Source of the DNA: Sphingobacteriales bacterium
Lineage (GTDB): Bacteria > Bacteroidota > Bacteroidia > Chitinophagales > Chitinophagaceae
Direction of reading: 5' to 3'
Assembly (NCBI GenBank): GCA_003963365.1
Contig: RXJG01000001.1
Coordinates: 260,605-324,604 of the forward strand
DNA length: 64,000 nt
Shown here: positions 28,101 to 35,504 of the stretch, piece after piece
Numbering within the stretch: position 1 is the first letter of the stretch
Layout: each line of letters opens with the position of its first letter
The notes under the pieces: model-generated
What the model was told of the DNA's origin: nothing
The model's database searches: none
Seen by the model: the letters and a program-made list of their open reading frames with translations, nothing else
Translations under genes and position numbers: made by a program

Positions 28101-28597
28101 AATAAAGAAAAGCCACCTGCGCCATCTGTAATAGTTCCACTCTTTGTTCCTTTAATAGCAACACTGGCACCCGCAATGCCATCACCTGTTTCGGAAGTCA
28201 CCCGACCAGTGATGCGCAAATCCGGCGCAATTGCTTTTAATGAATAAATCACTACCAGATTGGAACCAATCAACTTATACCCAAGGTCTTTTCCTGCAAG
28301 CAGTTTCGGCATTAATTCTCTTAATTCGGCATTATTAGCTTCAATGCTAACCTTATCCTTCAGCCCTTTAATGTCGCTGTTGTAAAGGAATCGGTAAATA
28401 CCTTGTTTTTCGATTGCCTTCAGAACCTTGGTAATTTCTGTTTGGTCCATCTTTAGGCTAATCTTCTGGCCTTTTACACTGGCAGAAACGTGTAAAGTGC
28501 CAATAAGAATTAGAGCAGCAATCATTTTCATAATCAGTAGAAGTTTTGTACTCTGCCGGAGATTACTTTCCCCAAGCGTTAGTCTGGATTTTTTCAT
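25184..28597 (-). CDS. SusC/RagA TonB-linked outer-membrane transporter with STN signalling domain
   Basis: A 1137-residue receptor. After the signal peptide (around residues 20-43), an STN/secretin-type domain (about 48-115) interacts with FecR-type anti-sigma factors. Then come a carboxypeptidase-like regulatory beta-sandwich (about 128-205), the plug starting VVIGYGQASKRDLTGS, and a 22-strand barrel ending in the aromatic terminus NVTF. The STN domain together with the sigma and FecR genes just upstream shows that transport also signals: substrate binding should activate the ECF sigma factor. It imports large oligosaccharides with TonB energy in partnership with the SusD gene downstream. 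Confidence 0.95.
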   Translation of the reverse strand: MKKSRLTLGESNLRQSTKLLLIMKMIAALILIGTLHVSASVKGQKISLKMDQTEITKVLKAIEKQGIYRFLYNSDIKGLKDKVSIEANNAELRELMPKLLAGKDLGYKLIGSNLVVIYSLKAIAPDLRITGRVTSETGDGIAGASVAIKGTKSGTITDGAGGFSLLVPDNATLVISAVGYETVEIGVSGKSTVNASLKLSTKKLDEVVVIGYGQASKRDLTGSIVKISGKEVADKPNTNPIASLQGKVAGLSVVNNGTPGQAPDIRIRGTTSIGQVHPLYVVDGIFNDNIDYLNPNDIESIEVLKDPSSLAIFGVKGATGVIAITTRKAKAGQVVVNFNTTFGFKKLVDKIKVADAATFATLFAEENANNGVATPDYSAVNSNTDWIDAVTRSGKFNTNNLSISGSTEKNRFTLGMGYTKDEGIIRHEQLEKIQLSFNDEFKLNKALKVGVVFNTSRQKNPYDATWVLDAARKVMPQVSSGTKSFKVQDPYSGDSTNTNIYSGLINSLQNSGVINPLVQLENEWDKVINTEYRYVGSVYAELNFLKYFNFRSTFYADMSNINRRQYTPLYYAYDPLTNSPYLYSNRTSLQENDNDYRKFQQDEILTFKKSFGDHNITAMGGFTTYYYGEFQRQTLVRQGTEATSLPIPNDKRFWYVSNGFGAVVDPTNTNSFQGEYSTVSLLGRILYNYKGKYYLNASIRDDASSQLPPNNRHQAFWAVGAAWELSKEDFMQSQQLFDFIKIKGSYGVLGNQSTPSVGGRNNYYPFYPNLNSGTNAVFGTNIFNAATDAYKVSNDLHWETVHGGEIGVELNAFKNRLHFEANYFNKTTKDLMTYISLYALGLKDELTNGGSLKNWGEEFTASWNQNFNRDFSVNLAGNITFLKNKVLTLSPDLPGGVIIRGFQNNGSAESRTLVGQPIGSFYGYVVEGIYQSYADILKSPVASAVGSYGPGDFKFKDVNGDGVITPDDRTVIGNPTPKFTYGTNVTLNYKGLSLSVDMGGVYGNQVFRTWGSLESPFQRVNYSADKINRWHGAGTSNWVPIISQAHRFNYNGSTYNIEDGSYFRIRNLQLGYNFDQKLISRFKIKNLRIFVNVQNMKTWKNNYGYTAEFGGDGTAFGYDNAGGAIPVVTTMGLNVTF

Positions 28598-28680
28598 ACT
28601 TTTATCGTTATAAGGGTTATAATAAATAACGAAACCGGTTGCCCATACTAAGGATTAACCATGTTTCATAATCCTGAACT

Positions 28681-28717
28681 ACGGGGGGCCGCTGCAACGG
28701 ATTCCCCGTTTTTTTTT
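28681..28717 (+). terminator. Terminator-like hairpin read on the plus strand, between fecR and susC
   Basis: ACGGGG (28681-28686) pairs with CCCCGT (28704-28709) around an internal CCG/CGG pairing, and a run of nine T follows (28709-28717). It has the shape of an intrinsic terminator, but for the plus strand, where no gene runs into it. On the minus strand the A-run precedes the hairpin, in the leader of susC. Confidence 0.5.
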
Positions 28718-28734
28718 GTGTTGGTTAACTGGTG

Positions 28735-29838
28735 TTATTTATTACTAAAAATTTCAATTTCATTATTATTGATTTTGTAATTAAAGTCTCCGTTTAATTT
28801 GAGGGCTTCCATTGCCTCTGTGATGGTTTCATTAACAAAACTTCCTCTGAAAACAAGCCTTTTAGCCTTTTCATCTTTGAAGTTTATTTTAACATCATAC
28901 CATCTTTCTAATTGTACAGCCAGGTCATCAAAAGGCATGTCTTCAAAAGCTAACCTGTTTTGTGTCCAGGAAGTTTCTACCACTGAGTTATCCAGTTTGG
29001 TATAAGTAAACCCTGAGATCTTATAATTTTCAACCGGATTTACTTTCAGTGTATTATTCACGGATGATTTTGCATTTATATCCTGGGTTGCCTTTTTAAG
29101 AACAGTAATTTTTTCGTTGGGATGGAGGAGGACTTTCTTATTGGGGTTATCTAACCTTGTTACTTCAATCAAGCCTCTTACCAAACTAGCCTCAACCGTT
29201 TTTTCATCGGGGTATGATTTAACGTTAAAGGCAGTTCCCAATACTTTTATGTCGATTACATTCGTGTGTACAATAAATGGTCTTTTTGGATCTTTAATTA
29301 CATCAAAATATGCTTCACCCTCCAGCACTACTTCCCTAAGGGAATTATTGAAGGTTTTGTAGGTGAGACGACTCCCTGAGTTCAACCAGACTTTTGAACC
29401 ATCGGGGAGAATAGTGTTTGTTTTAGTGCCGTTAGTAGTTTCAATTTTTTGTAAGGGTGGAGGTTCTGCGGCCAATACTTTATTGACGGGTTTCCATATC
29501 AAAAAGCCGGCTGCAATCAGGCTGCCTATCAAAGTAAGCGATGCCGCTACTCTAAAAGGCTTGCTTAATAATAAACGTTTATATATCGGTATAATTTGGG
29601 GGTCTTTGTTGAAAGTTTCTTCTTTAATTGCGGAAAGAAGATGGGTATTGAAAATCTCATCAATGTTTTCAGGAGCTGATTCTTTAACCGGGTGCTCCCA
29701 AAAAGAGGAAAGGGCCTCATAAGTGACCTGGGCATGAGGATTATTCCCCAGCACTTCACTGAGTTGTTCTATCTCTTCAGCAGTTGCCTCGCCTGATAAT
29801 TTGCGGGCAATCAATCGCCATAGCAAGTTTTCTTCCAT
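28735..29838 (-). CDS. FecR-family anti-sigma factor
   Basis: A 367-residue inner-membrane regulator. The cytoplasmic N-terminus (1-93) starts with the EEAEIEQL-type helical sigma-binding region, one membrane span is at about 94-115, and the periplasmic FecR domain contains the LPDGSKVWLNSGS and VVLEGEAYFDV motifs. A C-terminal DUF4974-type (STN-interacting) domain ends LNGDFNYKINNNEIEIFSN. It lies 40 bases after the sigma gene and before the STN-containing SusC, the standard order of a trans-envelope signalling unit. It holds the sigma factor inactive, or supports it, until SusC is loaded. Confidence 0.93.
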   Translation of the reverse strand: MEENLLWRLIARKLSGEATAEEIEQLSEVLGNNPHAQVTYEALSSFWEHPVKESAPENIDEIFNTHLLSAIKEETFNKDPQIIPIYKRLLLSKPFRVAASLTLIGSLIAAGFLIWKPVNKVLAAEPPPLQKIETTNGTKTNTILPDGSKVWLNSGSRLTYKTFNNSLREVVLEGEAYFDVIKDPKRPFIVHTNVIDIKVLGTAFNVKSYPDEKTVEASLVRGLIEVTRLDNPNKKVLLHPNEKITVLKKATQDINAKSSVNNTLKVNPVENYKISGFTYTKLDNSVVETSWTQNRLAFEDMPFDDLAVQLERWYDVKINFKDEKAKRLVFRGSFVNETITEAMEALKLNGDFNYKINNNEIEIFSNK

Positions 29839-29878
29839 TTGCAGAGTTTGGCTATCTGCTTAAGACAAGTAAATCAAA

Positions 29879-30484
29879 TTAATCTACTAAAGCGTTCTTA
29901 TTTTTTTTAGCAATAAATTCTTTTAGGCGGGTGAGGTTCTTAAACTCGAGGTTAATGGACATAGCAATCCTTTTTACGGCAATAGCCATTTGGGCATCAA
30001 TGGTGTTTACGGAAAGACTAAGAATCTCTGCTACTTCTTTATACCGTAATCCATCTTCCCGGATTAGTTTAAAAATGATCTTACACCGGGGAGGTAGTTC
30101 ATCTATCGCCTTATTTAGTTTTTTAAGCATTTCTGAGCTGATCATTATTTGCTCAGGGGTGGCATCATATTCTGCTATATCAATAGCAATGTCATCGTAT
30201 GGTGCCGTAGTTATTTCATGAGCCCTTTTGGCTATGTAGTTAAGCGAACTGTTTTTGGTTGCTGTATATAAATAAACTTTTAGATTTTTTATTTCGGTGA
30301 GGTGAGAGCGGTTACGCCAGAGATTAATAAATACATCTTCCGTTATTTCCTCAGCTCTTTCTTTATTCTTGATAAATGCATAGGCGAAGTGGAACAGCTT
30401 ATTATAAAAAAGATAATATACCTCTTTAAAAGCAAGCTCGTCATTATAAAATGCAATCCTTTCCTGTAAGGGTAGAAGGTCCAT
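29879..30484 (-). CDS. ECF-type RNA polymerase sigma factor
   Basis: A 201-residue sigma-70 family protein of ECF type. Region 2 spans about residues 20-90, with the AEEITEDVFINLWRNR core-binding/-10 recognition helix (Glu-Glu-x-x-x-Asp-Val-Phe). Region 4 follows at about 120-185, with DELPPRCKIIFKL and the helix-turn-helix YKEVAEILSLSVNTID. The gene heads the large minus-strand locus and is followed by fecR, so it most likely drives transcription of susC and the genes behind it. The set of target promoters cannot be read from one window. Confidence 0.93.
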   Translation of the reverse strand: MDLLPLQERIAFYNDELAFKEVYYLFYNKLFHFAYAFIKNKERAEEITEDVFINLWRNRSHLTEIKNLKVYLYTATKNSSLNYIAKRAHEITTAPYDDIAIDIAEYDATPEQIMISSEMLKKLNKAIDELPPRCKIIFKLIREDGLRYKEVAEILSLSVNTIDAQMAIAVKRIAMSINLEFKNLTRLKEFIAKKNKNALVD

Positions 30485-30580
30485 CGCAGCAGCAGTTTAT
30501 TAATCGCAGTTTAAAAATCCAAAATCGAATTTAGGATTTCTTATACAAAAAACAAGAGGTGCAAATTTTTTTGGGGATAA

Positions 30581-31516
30581 TTATGCTATAAAGCTGTCTT
30601 TCATTTTATCAAGCAGCTTTGTTTCAATCATCTTTTGAGCAAGATGAATCATGTTTTTGAATGCAACGGCAGTAGAGATGCCATGACCAATAATAACTGG
30701 CTTGCTTACTCCCAGCACAGGGGTGCCCCCGTAGTTTTCAAAGTAGAAACGCTTAAAATATTCGTCTTCCTGGAGGTTGCGTTTGCCGGCGATGTCATAC
30801 ATAGACTCCGCTAATTTCAATATGATATTGCCTGTAAATCCTTCGCAAACCATCACATCAGCTTTGTCAAAGAAAAGATCACGGCCTTCTATGTTACCAA
30901 TAAAATTGATTTGTTTATTTTCTTTGAGCAGGGGATAGGCGGCCTGGGCTAAAATATTTCCTTTACCTTCTTCTTCGCCAATATTTATCAAACCAACTTT
31001 TGGATTTTCAATTCCCAGGATGGTTTGCGCATATAAATTTCCGAGTACGGCGAACTGTAATAAATTCTCCGGTTTACAATCAGCATTCAACCCAACATCC
31101 AGCAACAAACCATAACCACCCGTTACTTTGGGAACAACGGTAGAAATGGTGGGCCGAAGTACACCTTCAATAGCTTTAATGCTGAACAGTGCACCAACCA
31201 GCATGGTACCAGTATTACCGGCACTGATGAAGGCATCAATCTTTCCGGAGGCTAATAAATGAAAACCTATGCTGATGGAAGATTTGGGCTTTTCCCTGAG
31301 GGCCTTGGTGGGATGTTCATGCATGCCTATAACTTCGGGTGCATGCACAATGGTTATTTGCGAACTGTCAAAGTCTATAAATGACTTTACCTGCTGCTCA
31401 TCACCAATTAGAGTTAAATGTATAGACGGGTTGTTTGTTTTCAAAAACTCAGCAACACCCTTCACAGCTTCCTGTGGAGCATAGTCGCCACCCATCATGT
31501 CTAATCCAATGTTCAT
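30581..31516 (-). CDS. plsX: Phosphate acyltransferase PlsX
   Basis: A 311-residue cytoplasmic enzyme that converts acyl-ACP to acyl-phosphate for phospholipid synthesis. Recognisable features are the N-terminal GLDMMGGDYAP motif, the AGNTGTMLVGALF block (Gly-Asn-Thr-Gly) around residue 98, LLDVGLNADCKPENL and the CEGFTGNIILK motif. Length is normal for the family. It is the last gene of the yceD-rpmF-plsX cluster, which is conserved across many bacteria. No intrinsic terminator was seen between it and the sigma factor start at 30484. Confidence 0.95.
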   Translation of the reverse strand: MNIGLDMMGGDYAPQEAVKGVAEFLKTNNPSIHLTLIGDEQQVKSFIDFDSSQITIVHAPEVIGMHEHPTKALREKPKSSISIGFHLLASGKIDAFISAGNTGTMLVGALFSIKAIEGVLRPTISTVVPKVTGGYGLLLDVGLNADCKPENLLQFAVLGNLYAQTILGIENPKVGLINIGEEEGKGNILAQAAYPLLKENKQINFIGNIEGRDLFFDKADVMVCEGFTGNIILKLAESMYDIAGKRNLQEDEYFKRFYFENYGGTPVLGVSKPVIIGHGISTAVAFKNMIHLAQKMIETKLLDKMKDSFIA

Positions 31517-31555
31517 TAGCAGCAGGTAAGTACTGTTATCATAACAATTGACTAA

Positions 31556-31750
31556 TTACGCTTTGGCAGGAGCTTTTTCTGCTACCAGTTTACCTTTGTA
31601 GTAAAGTTTACCTTCACTAACATGAGCACGGTGACGAACATGTGTTTCACCGGTTGTGCTGTCAGTACTCAACGTAACTTTCTCCGCTTTGTAATGTGTC
31701 CTTCTTTTCGCACTGCGTTGTTGTGAGTGCCTCCGTTTTGGATTTGGCAT
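31556..31750 (-). CDS. rpmF: Large-subunit ribosomal protein bL32, cysteine-free form
   Basis: A 64-residue basic protein starting MPNPKRRHSQQRSAKRRTH, the unmistakable bL32 N-terminus. The four zinc-binding cysteines found in many bL32 proteins are all absent, so this is the zinc-independent form that is normal in Bacteroidota. It lies between yceD (10-base gap) and plsX (39-base gap), the widely conserved order, and should be co-transcribed with them. Confidence 0.97.
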   Translation of the reverse strand: MPNPKRRHSQQRSAKRRTHYKAEKVTLSTDSTTGETHVRHRAHVSEGKLYYKGKLVAEKAPAKA

Positions 31751-31760
31751 AACCTATTTT

Positions 31761-32300
31761 TTAATTGTCTTTTAATTTATCAAGACCCTTCCAGATGGGG
31801 TTCTTTACTTCGTTTTCGGCCGGACTCAGCTTCTTCAGCTTTTCCAGCACTTCTTTGTTACACAATGGTCCTCCCATTTCTTCCTCACTGCACATTTTCT
31901 GCATTGGCAGACTCAGATTCACAAACTCATATAACCAACCCTTCACATCAATATGGCTTTCCGTTTTGCTTATATAATATACGTCCGGGTCGCCTTCCTC
32001 TTCATTCATTTCCACCGGGTTTTCTACCATCTTCACCAGTATTTCAAATTCATCCCACAGTTCAAACGAAAGATTATTTCCACACCGGTCGCAGGCTGTT
32101 TCCAGTTTACCACCCACCTCAAATTTTAAAATGAGGAATGAAGCATGTTTATCCAGTGTCATCCTTACCTGTGTATGGGCATTGCTGAAATCCTGCTCGC
32201 CAAATTCGGCAAAGAACTTATCATCCAGGTCATACACATACTCATGAACCCCGGGTTTTAACCCCACAAACGCTATTTCAAACTCACGGCGGTGGCTCAT
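31761..32300 (-). CDS. YceD/DUF177 family protein
   Basis: A 179-residue protein of the DUF177 (YceD) family, found upstream of rpmF in most bacteria and implicated in 23S rRNA processing or ribosome assembly in plants and bacteria. It shows the family's CDRC pair near residue 75, a central acidic strand run, and the late NLSLPMQKMCSEEE segment. Start at 32300 is supported by a good promoter box 22 bases upstream and the rpmF linkage downstream. The exact molecular role is not settled for the family. Confidence 0.9.
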   Translation of the reverse strand: MSHRREFEIAFVGLKPGVHEYVYDLDDKFFAEFGEQDFSNAHTQVRMTLDKHASFLILKFEVGGKLETACDRCGNNLSFELWDEFEILVKMVENPVEMNEEEGDPDVYYISKTESHIDVKGWLYEFVNLSLPMQKMCSEEEMGGPLCNKEVLEKLKKLSPAENEVKNPIWKGLDKLKDN

Positions 32301-32321
32301 GGCGTTTTTTTAAAGAGTGTG

Positions 32322-32329
32322 CAAAGGTA
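32322..32329 (-). promoter_or_regulatory. Probable promoter -7 box for yceD-rpmF-plsX
   Basis: On the minus strand the octamer TACCTTTG matches the Bacteroidota -7 consensus TAnnTTTG exactly. It ends 21 bases before the yceD start codon, a usual distance for a short leader. No clear TTG -33 box was found at the ideal spacing. Confidence 0.45.
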
Positions 32330-32539
32330 AGGCAAAGGAATGAAAAATAAGGGATTGAAAGAGAAGAAATTTTACCCATTTACTGGTGGATAAGGATAAT
32401 TTAACCGGCTGAAGTGCAGGAATTTGGCTGCATTGGCGTCGCACTCTTCAACATTTGTACTTCTTTTGAGCAATTTAACCGGTCAAAATTCAGGTATTTA
32501 AAATGTGTGCTTATTTTTACCCCCGTTGAAACCCTTTCA

Positions 32540-33631
32540 ATGAGCCGAAAAAAACTCCTTAAAATATCCGGACTGATTTTGCTGCTGGCACTGGCCATTG
32601 TTATTAATATACTTTCTAATGATAAAGACTGGATTGAGCAACATTATTCAACCAACATCTTTCCCAAAATAGCCCAGCTTTTCCGAACATTATTTGGATG
32701 GAGCCCGGTAAGTATTGGTGACCTGCTTTATTTAGCTGCGGGAATATATTTCGCCGTCAAATTTGGCAAGTTTATTTACAAATTATTTAAGCGACAAATC
32801 AATCTCCGGGAATTCCTGAGAGCTTTAGGCAAACTGGCCATCATCTTTCTTATTATATATGTATGGTTCAACCTTGCCTGGGGATTAAATTACAACCGCA
32901 GGGGGGTGGCTTCTCAATTGAGATTGGATGTGCAGAAATATTCTCTTGATGAATTAAAGAGTTTGGATTCAGTTTTATTGCAAAGAGTAAACAGCAGTGC
33001 TGCTTCATTGGGTGGTTTGGATATACATCAACTAAAAAGTAAAGAAATTTTTTACCGTGCCAAAGAAGCGTATGTCCATTTGGATGGAGCATTACCTATC
33101 ATTCAATATAAGAGAGGCAGTATGAAACCGGCTATTTGGGGAAAGATTGGAAACTATTTTGGTTTTCTTGGGTATTATAATCCTTTCACCGGTGAATCGC
33201 AAATCAATACTACCATTCCTAAATACACGTGGCCTTTTGTTGCCTGTCATGAAATTGCTCACCAGGTTGGTTATGCCAAAGAGAATGAAGCCAATTTTGT
33301 TGGTTATCTCGCTGCCAGGAAATCATCCGATACTTTATTACATTACTCTGCCTATATGGATATGTTTTTATATGCCAATTCAGAATTGTATATGAAAGAT
33401 TCTGTGGCAGCCATAGCCAACTTCAAGGCCATGTCGCCAAGGGCGAAGAAAGATTTGAAAGAGTATTTTGATTTCAGAAAGAATACCAGGAATCCTGTTG
33501 AACCACTTATTAATATTTTCTATCACTATTTTTTAAAGATGAACAGCCAGCCTAACGGACTGGATACTTACAATGAAGTAACGGGGTGGCTGATTGCTTA
33601 CCGGAAGAAGTTTGGAGTGGAGGCGTTGTAG
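32540..33631 (+). CDS. DUF3810 membrane protein with HEXXH metalloprotease motif
   Basis: A 363-residue membrane protein. An in-frame start exists at 32414, but the ATG at 32540 is preferred because MSRKKLLKISG leads straight into the first membrane span, while the extra 42 residues look untranslated. Three N-terminal spans (about residues 6-26, 52-70 and 98-120) precede a soluble domain with HEIAHQ (His237, Glu238, His241) and a downstream NEAN Glu, matching a gluzincin-like zinc site. The family is DUF3810, common in Bacteroidota and uncharacterised. It begins 240 bases from yceD in divergent orientation and is followed by tspO 38 bases on. Confidence 0.85.
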   Translation: MSRKKLLKISGLILLLALAIVINILSNDKDWIEQHYSTNIFPKIAQLFRTLFGWSPVSIGDLLYLAAGIYFAVKFGKFIYKLFKRQINLREFLRALGKLAIIFLIIYVWFNLAWGLNYNRRGVASQLRLDVQKYSLDELKSLDSVLLQRVNSSAASLGGLDIHQLKSKEIFYRAKEAYVHLDGALPIIQYKRGSMKPAIWGKIGNYFGFLGYYNPFTGESQINTTIPKYTWPFVACHEIAHQVGYAKENEANFVGYLAARKSSDTLLHYSAYMDMFLYANSELYMKDSVAAIANFKAMSPRAKKDLKEYFDFRKNTRNPVEPLINIFYHYFLKMNSQPNGLDTYNEVTGWLIAYRKKFGVEAL

Positions 33632-33669
33632 TTTCAAAACTTTTATACGCTTCCTTTGTTTACTATTTT

Positions 33670-34143
33670 ATGAGTAATACTTTAAAGCTTATTACCGCTC
33701 TTGCTATTCCATTAATCATCGGTTTATCTGGCGGAGCTTTTACGGCCGCTGAAATTCCTAACTGGTATGCAAAACTTAATAAACCAGCCTGGCAACCACC
33801 CAACTGGTTGTTTGGCCCGGTTTGGACAACTTTGTATGTATTAATGGGTATTGCTTTGTATTTAGTATGGAAGAGTGATGTTACCCAATCAATAAAGCAA
33901 ACAGCTTTTATTTTATTCGCTGTTCAGTTAACGCTGAACTTTTTCTGGTCCATTATCTTTTTCAACCAGCACCAGGTTGGATGGGCTATTGCTGAGATTA
34001 TTGTACTATGGGTTTTTATTTTGTTTACTATATTCTCCTTCAGCAAAATCAATAATACGGCTGCCTGGTTGCTGGTACCTTATATCAGTTGGGTGAGTTT
34101 TGCCTCCCTGTTAAATTATACTATCTGGAAGCTGAACAGTTAA
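33670..34143 (+). CDS. TspO/MBR family membrane protein
   Basis: A 157-residue protein with five membrane spans. It carries the family's diagnostic tryptophan-rich loop LNKPAWQPPNWLFGPVWT (about residues 34-51) after the first helix, and a second Trp/Asn-rich NFFWSIIFF motif in helix 3. A longer frame starts at 33586 inside the preceding gene. The ATG at 33670 fits the family length and places the first helix properly. TspO proteins bind tetrapyrroles and other hydrophobic ligands and take part in stress responses. Nothing nearby gives a specific role here. Confidence 0.92.
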   Translation: MSNTLKLITALAIPLIIGLSGGAFTAAEIPNWYAKLNKPAWQPPNWLFGPVWTTLYVLMGIALYLVWKSDVTQSIKQTAFILFAVQLTLNFFWSIIFFNQHQVGWAIAEIIVLWVFILFTIFSFSKINNTAAWLLVPYISWVSFASLLNYTIWKLNS

Positions 34144-34281
34144 TAGCTTATCTATAGTGTTAACCGGGAGTTGCCATATATTTCCCCTGCTTAAGAGACG
34201 AAGGATGAACGAAGGATGGACGAAGGATGCTTGCTTTTACCGGTGATTATTAGTAGTTTAACAGTACTAAAACAATATCAT

Positions 34282-34572
34282 ATGGCAAGAGCAACTAATT
34301 CTGTATTACTGCACCGGGTGCGGGGTAAAATTGGAAACCAGGTGGTGGTAAAGCAATATGGTACAAAGACGGTGCTTTCTAAATACCCGGATATGAGTGG
34401 TGTTAAGCCCAGCAAACGCCAGAAAAAGCAACGGAACAGTTTTGCGGATGCTATAGCTTATGCTCAGGCGATTATTAGAGACCCTGTGAAAAAGGCTGTG
34501 TATAACCGGAAGGCGAAGAAGAAAGACCAGGATGCATATCATTATGCTATACAAGAGTTTTTGCGGCAATAG
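34282..34572 (+). CDS. Small basic protein of unknown function
   Basis: A 96-residue, strongly basic protein starting MARATNSVLLHRVRGKIGN. The ATG at 34282 is chosen over an in-frame start at 34216, because the latter lies inside a run of short direct repeats (three ACGAAGGATG units, 34198-34228) and adds an unlike hydrophobic stretch. Lys/Arg-rich segments at 40-50 and 75-82 would suit nucleic-acid binding. No family was recognised by eye. The internal GKIGNQVVVKQYGTKTVLSKYPDM segment looks like a beta-hairpin followed by helices, as in the DUF-type proteins of unknown role in this order. Confidence 0.65.
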   Translation: MARATNSVLLHRVRGKIGNQVVVKQYGTKTVLSKYPDMSGVKPSKRQKKQRNSFADAIAYAQAIIRDPVKKAVYNRKAKKKDQDAYHYAIQEFLRQ

Positions 34573-34784
34573 TTATTGTGAATGCAGACCACAAAATAAT
34601 TTGATATCTCAAGTTCATTGTAAACTCTATTTATTTTTTTTTGCTTGTCCAAAAGTTTTAAATGTGCATGGCTTATGTTTTGCAAATGACAAGAGGTGTA
34701 AAAGGTTTCATATATGCTATCATTTCCCGGAGGTTAGACTCTCTTTACTTTTTTTTGCGGAAAAAAAAGTAACAAAAAAAGCCG

Positions 34785-34814
34785 CCCGAAAACGATATAC
34801 AGCCCGTTTTCGGG
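34785..34814. repeat. 10-bp perfect inverted repeat inside direct-repeat copy 1
   Basis: CCCGAAAACG (34785-34794) and CGTTTTCGGG (34805-34814) are exact reverse complements separated by ten bases. No T-run follows on either strand, so it is not a standard terminator. It overlaps the start of the first 60-bp repeat. Confidence 0.75.
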
Positions 34815-34853
34815 GGCAGCTCTGTTCGACAGTGGTACTACTGTCGCTTCAGC
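34794..34853 (+). repeat. Diverged 60-bp direct repeat, copy 1
   Basis: Aligned without gaps to 34987-35046, 44 of 60 bases agree, including an identical first ten bases (GATATACAGC) and a shared CTTCA near the end. An internal GACAGT/ACTGTC inverted repeat lies at 34828-34845. It looks like a copy of a dispersed intergenic element. Confidence 0.65.
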
Positions 34854-34986
34854 TTTGGATCCCTGATGCTTTAGTTTTAGGCAGGAACCTGAAACTTTTA
34901 CTTCTTACTAGAAAGTAATCCGCTAGTAAGCGGACAGACGCCGAAAAGGATCCCGACCCTTCGATAAATTCAGGGTGACAAAGGCA

Positions 34987-35046
34987 GATATACAGCACGA
35001 ATTCGGATGCAGCTATGCTGAACTTTTGTGCTCCTGTAGCTTCAAC
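34987..35046 (+). repeat. Diverged 60-bp direct repeat, copy 2
   Basis: Partner of the element at 34794-34853, 193 bases further on, in the same orientation and of exactly the same length. The hairpin-forming arms present in copy 1 are lost here (ACGAATTCGG instead of CCGTTTTCGG). Confidence 0.65.
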
Positions 35047-35504
35047 TAATAAATTCTATTGTGGATGGTTTGCTGATAAGAGGGGATGTATGATTAATTG
35101 AATGGGTTCAACTCTTGTACTCCGTGGGAAGTGGGTTAATCGAACTCCAACTGAGCCTGAGGTATTTATGTGGCCTGTGGAGATGCCAGTTGACAGGTAA
35201 AAATCTCTCAGTCAATCTGACCGACTTACGCAACTTGTAAAAGGGCTGTTGAAAAATTTATATAGGAATGTTGACGCTGAGAATTATGGTTGAACGGTCA
35301 AGGTTTTATGCAGGTTGGGAATTAGAATTCTGTCAGTCCATAACCGCTGCTGCTTGAAAATATTTTTTTGAAGTTAAGAACAAAAGTTGATAGTTATTCG
35401 TCTGCTGTAACCAAAGCTTGGATTTGCAATTGGTTGATGTTTGTTTGTCAAGCCCAACTTGCATACAACCTGATGTTAGCGGTTCGTGTTTTTTTATTAT
35501 TCGG

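Larger units (their letters stand above)
34573..35504. other. 932-base spacer with repeats, no gene supported
   Basis: No convincing coding frame is seen. The stretch holds a poly-T/poly-A tract (34748-34780), a 10-bp hairpin, two diverged 60-bp direct repeats (listed separately), and a short open frame at 35102-35200 that continues in the same frame past single stops, which may be a decayed gene but matches nothing recognised. Confidence 0.6.

Noticed and set aside
32414-32539. 42-residue N-terminal extension of the DUF3810 protein
   Set aside because: The extension is Cys/Phe-rich and unlike family starts; the ATG at 32540 leads directly into the first membrane helix.
34785-34814. Rho-independent terminator of the small basic protein gene
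   Set aside because: The stem is perfect, but no T-run follows on the plus strand, and it lies over 200 bases from the stop; it overlaps a repeat instead.
35102-35200. Short ATG-start frame (32 codons) with possible continuation past stops to about 35385, resembling a decayed coding region or intron-encoded fragment
   Set aside because: No motif of a reverse transcriptase, transposase or other family could be recognised, and the frame has several stops, so it is noted only within the spacer entry.
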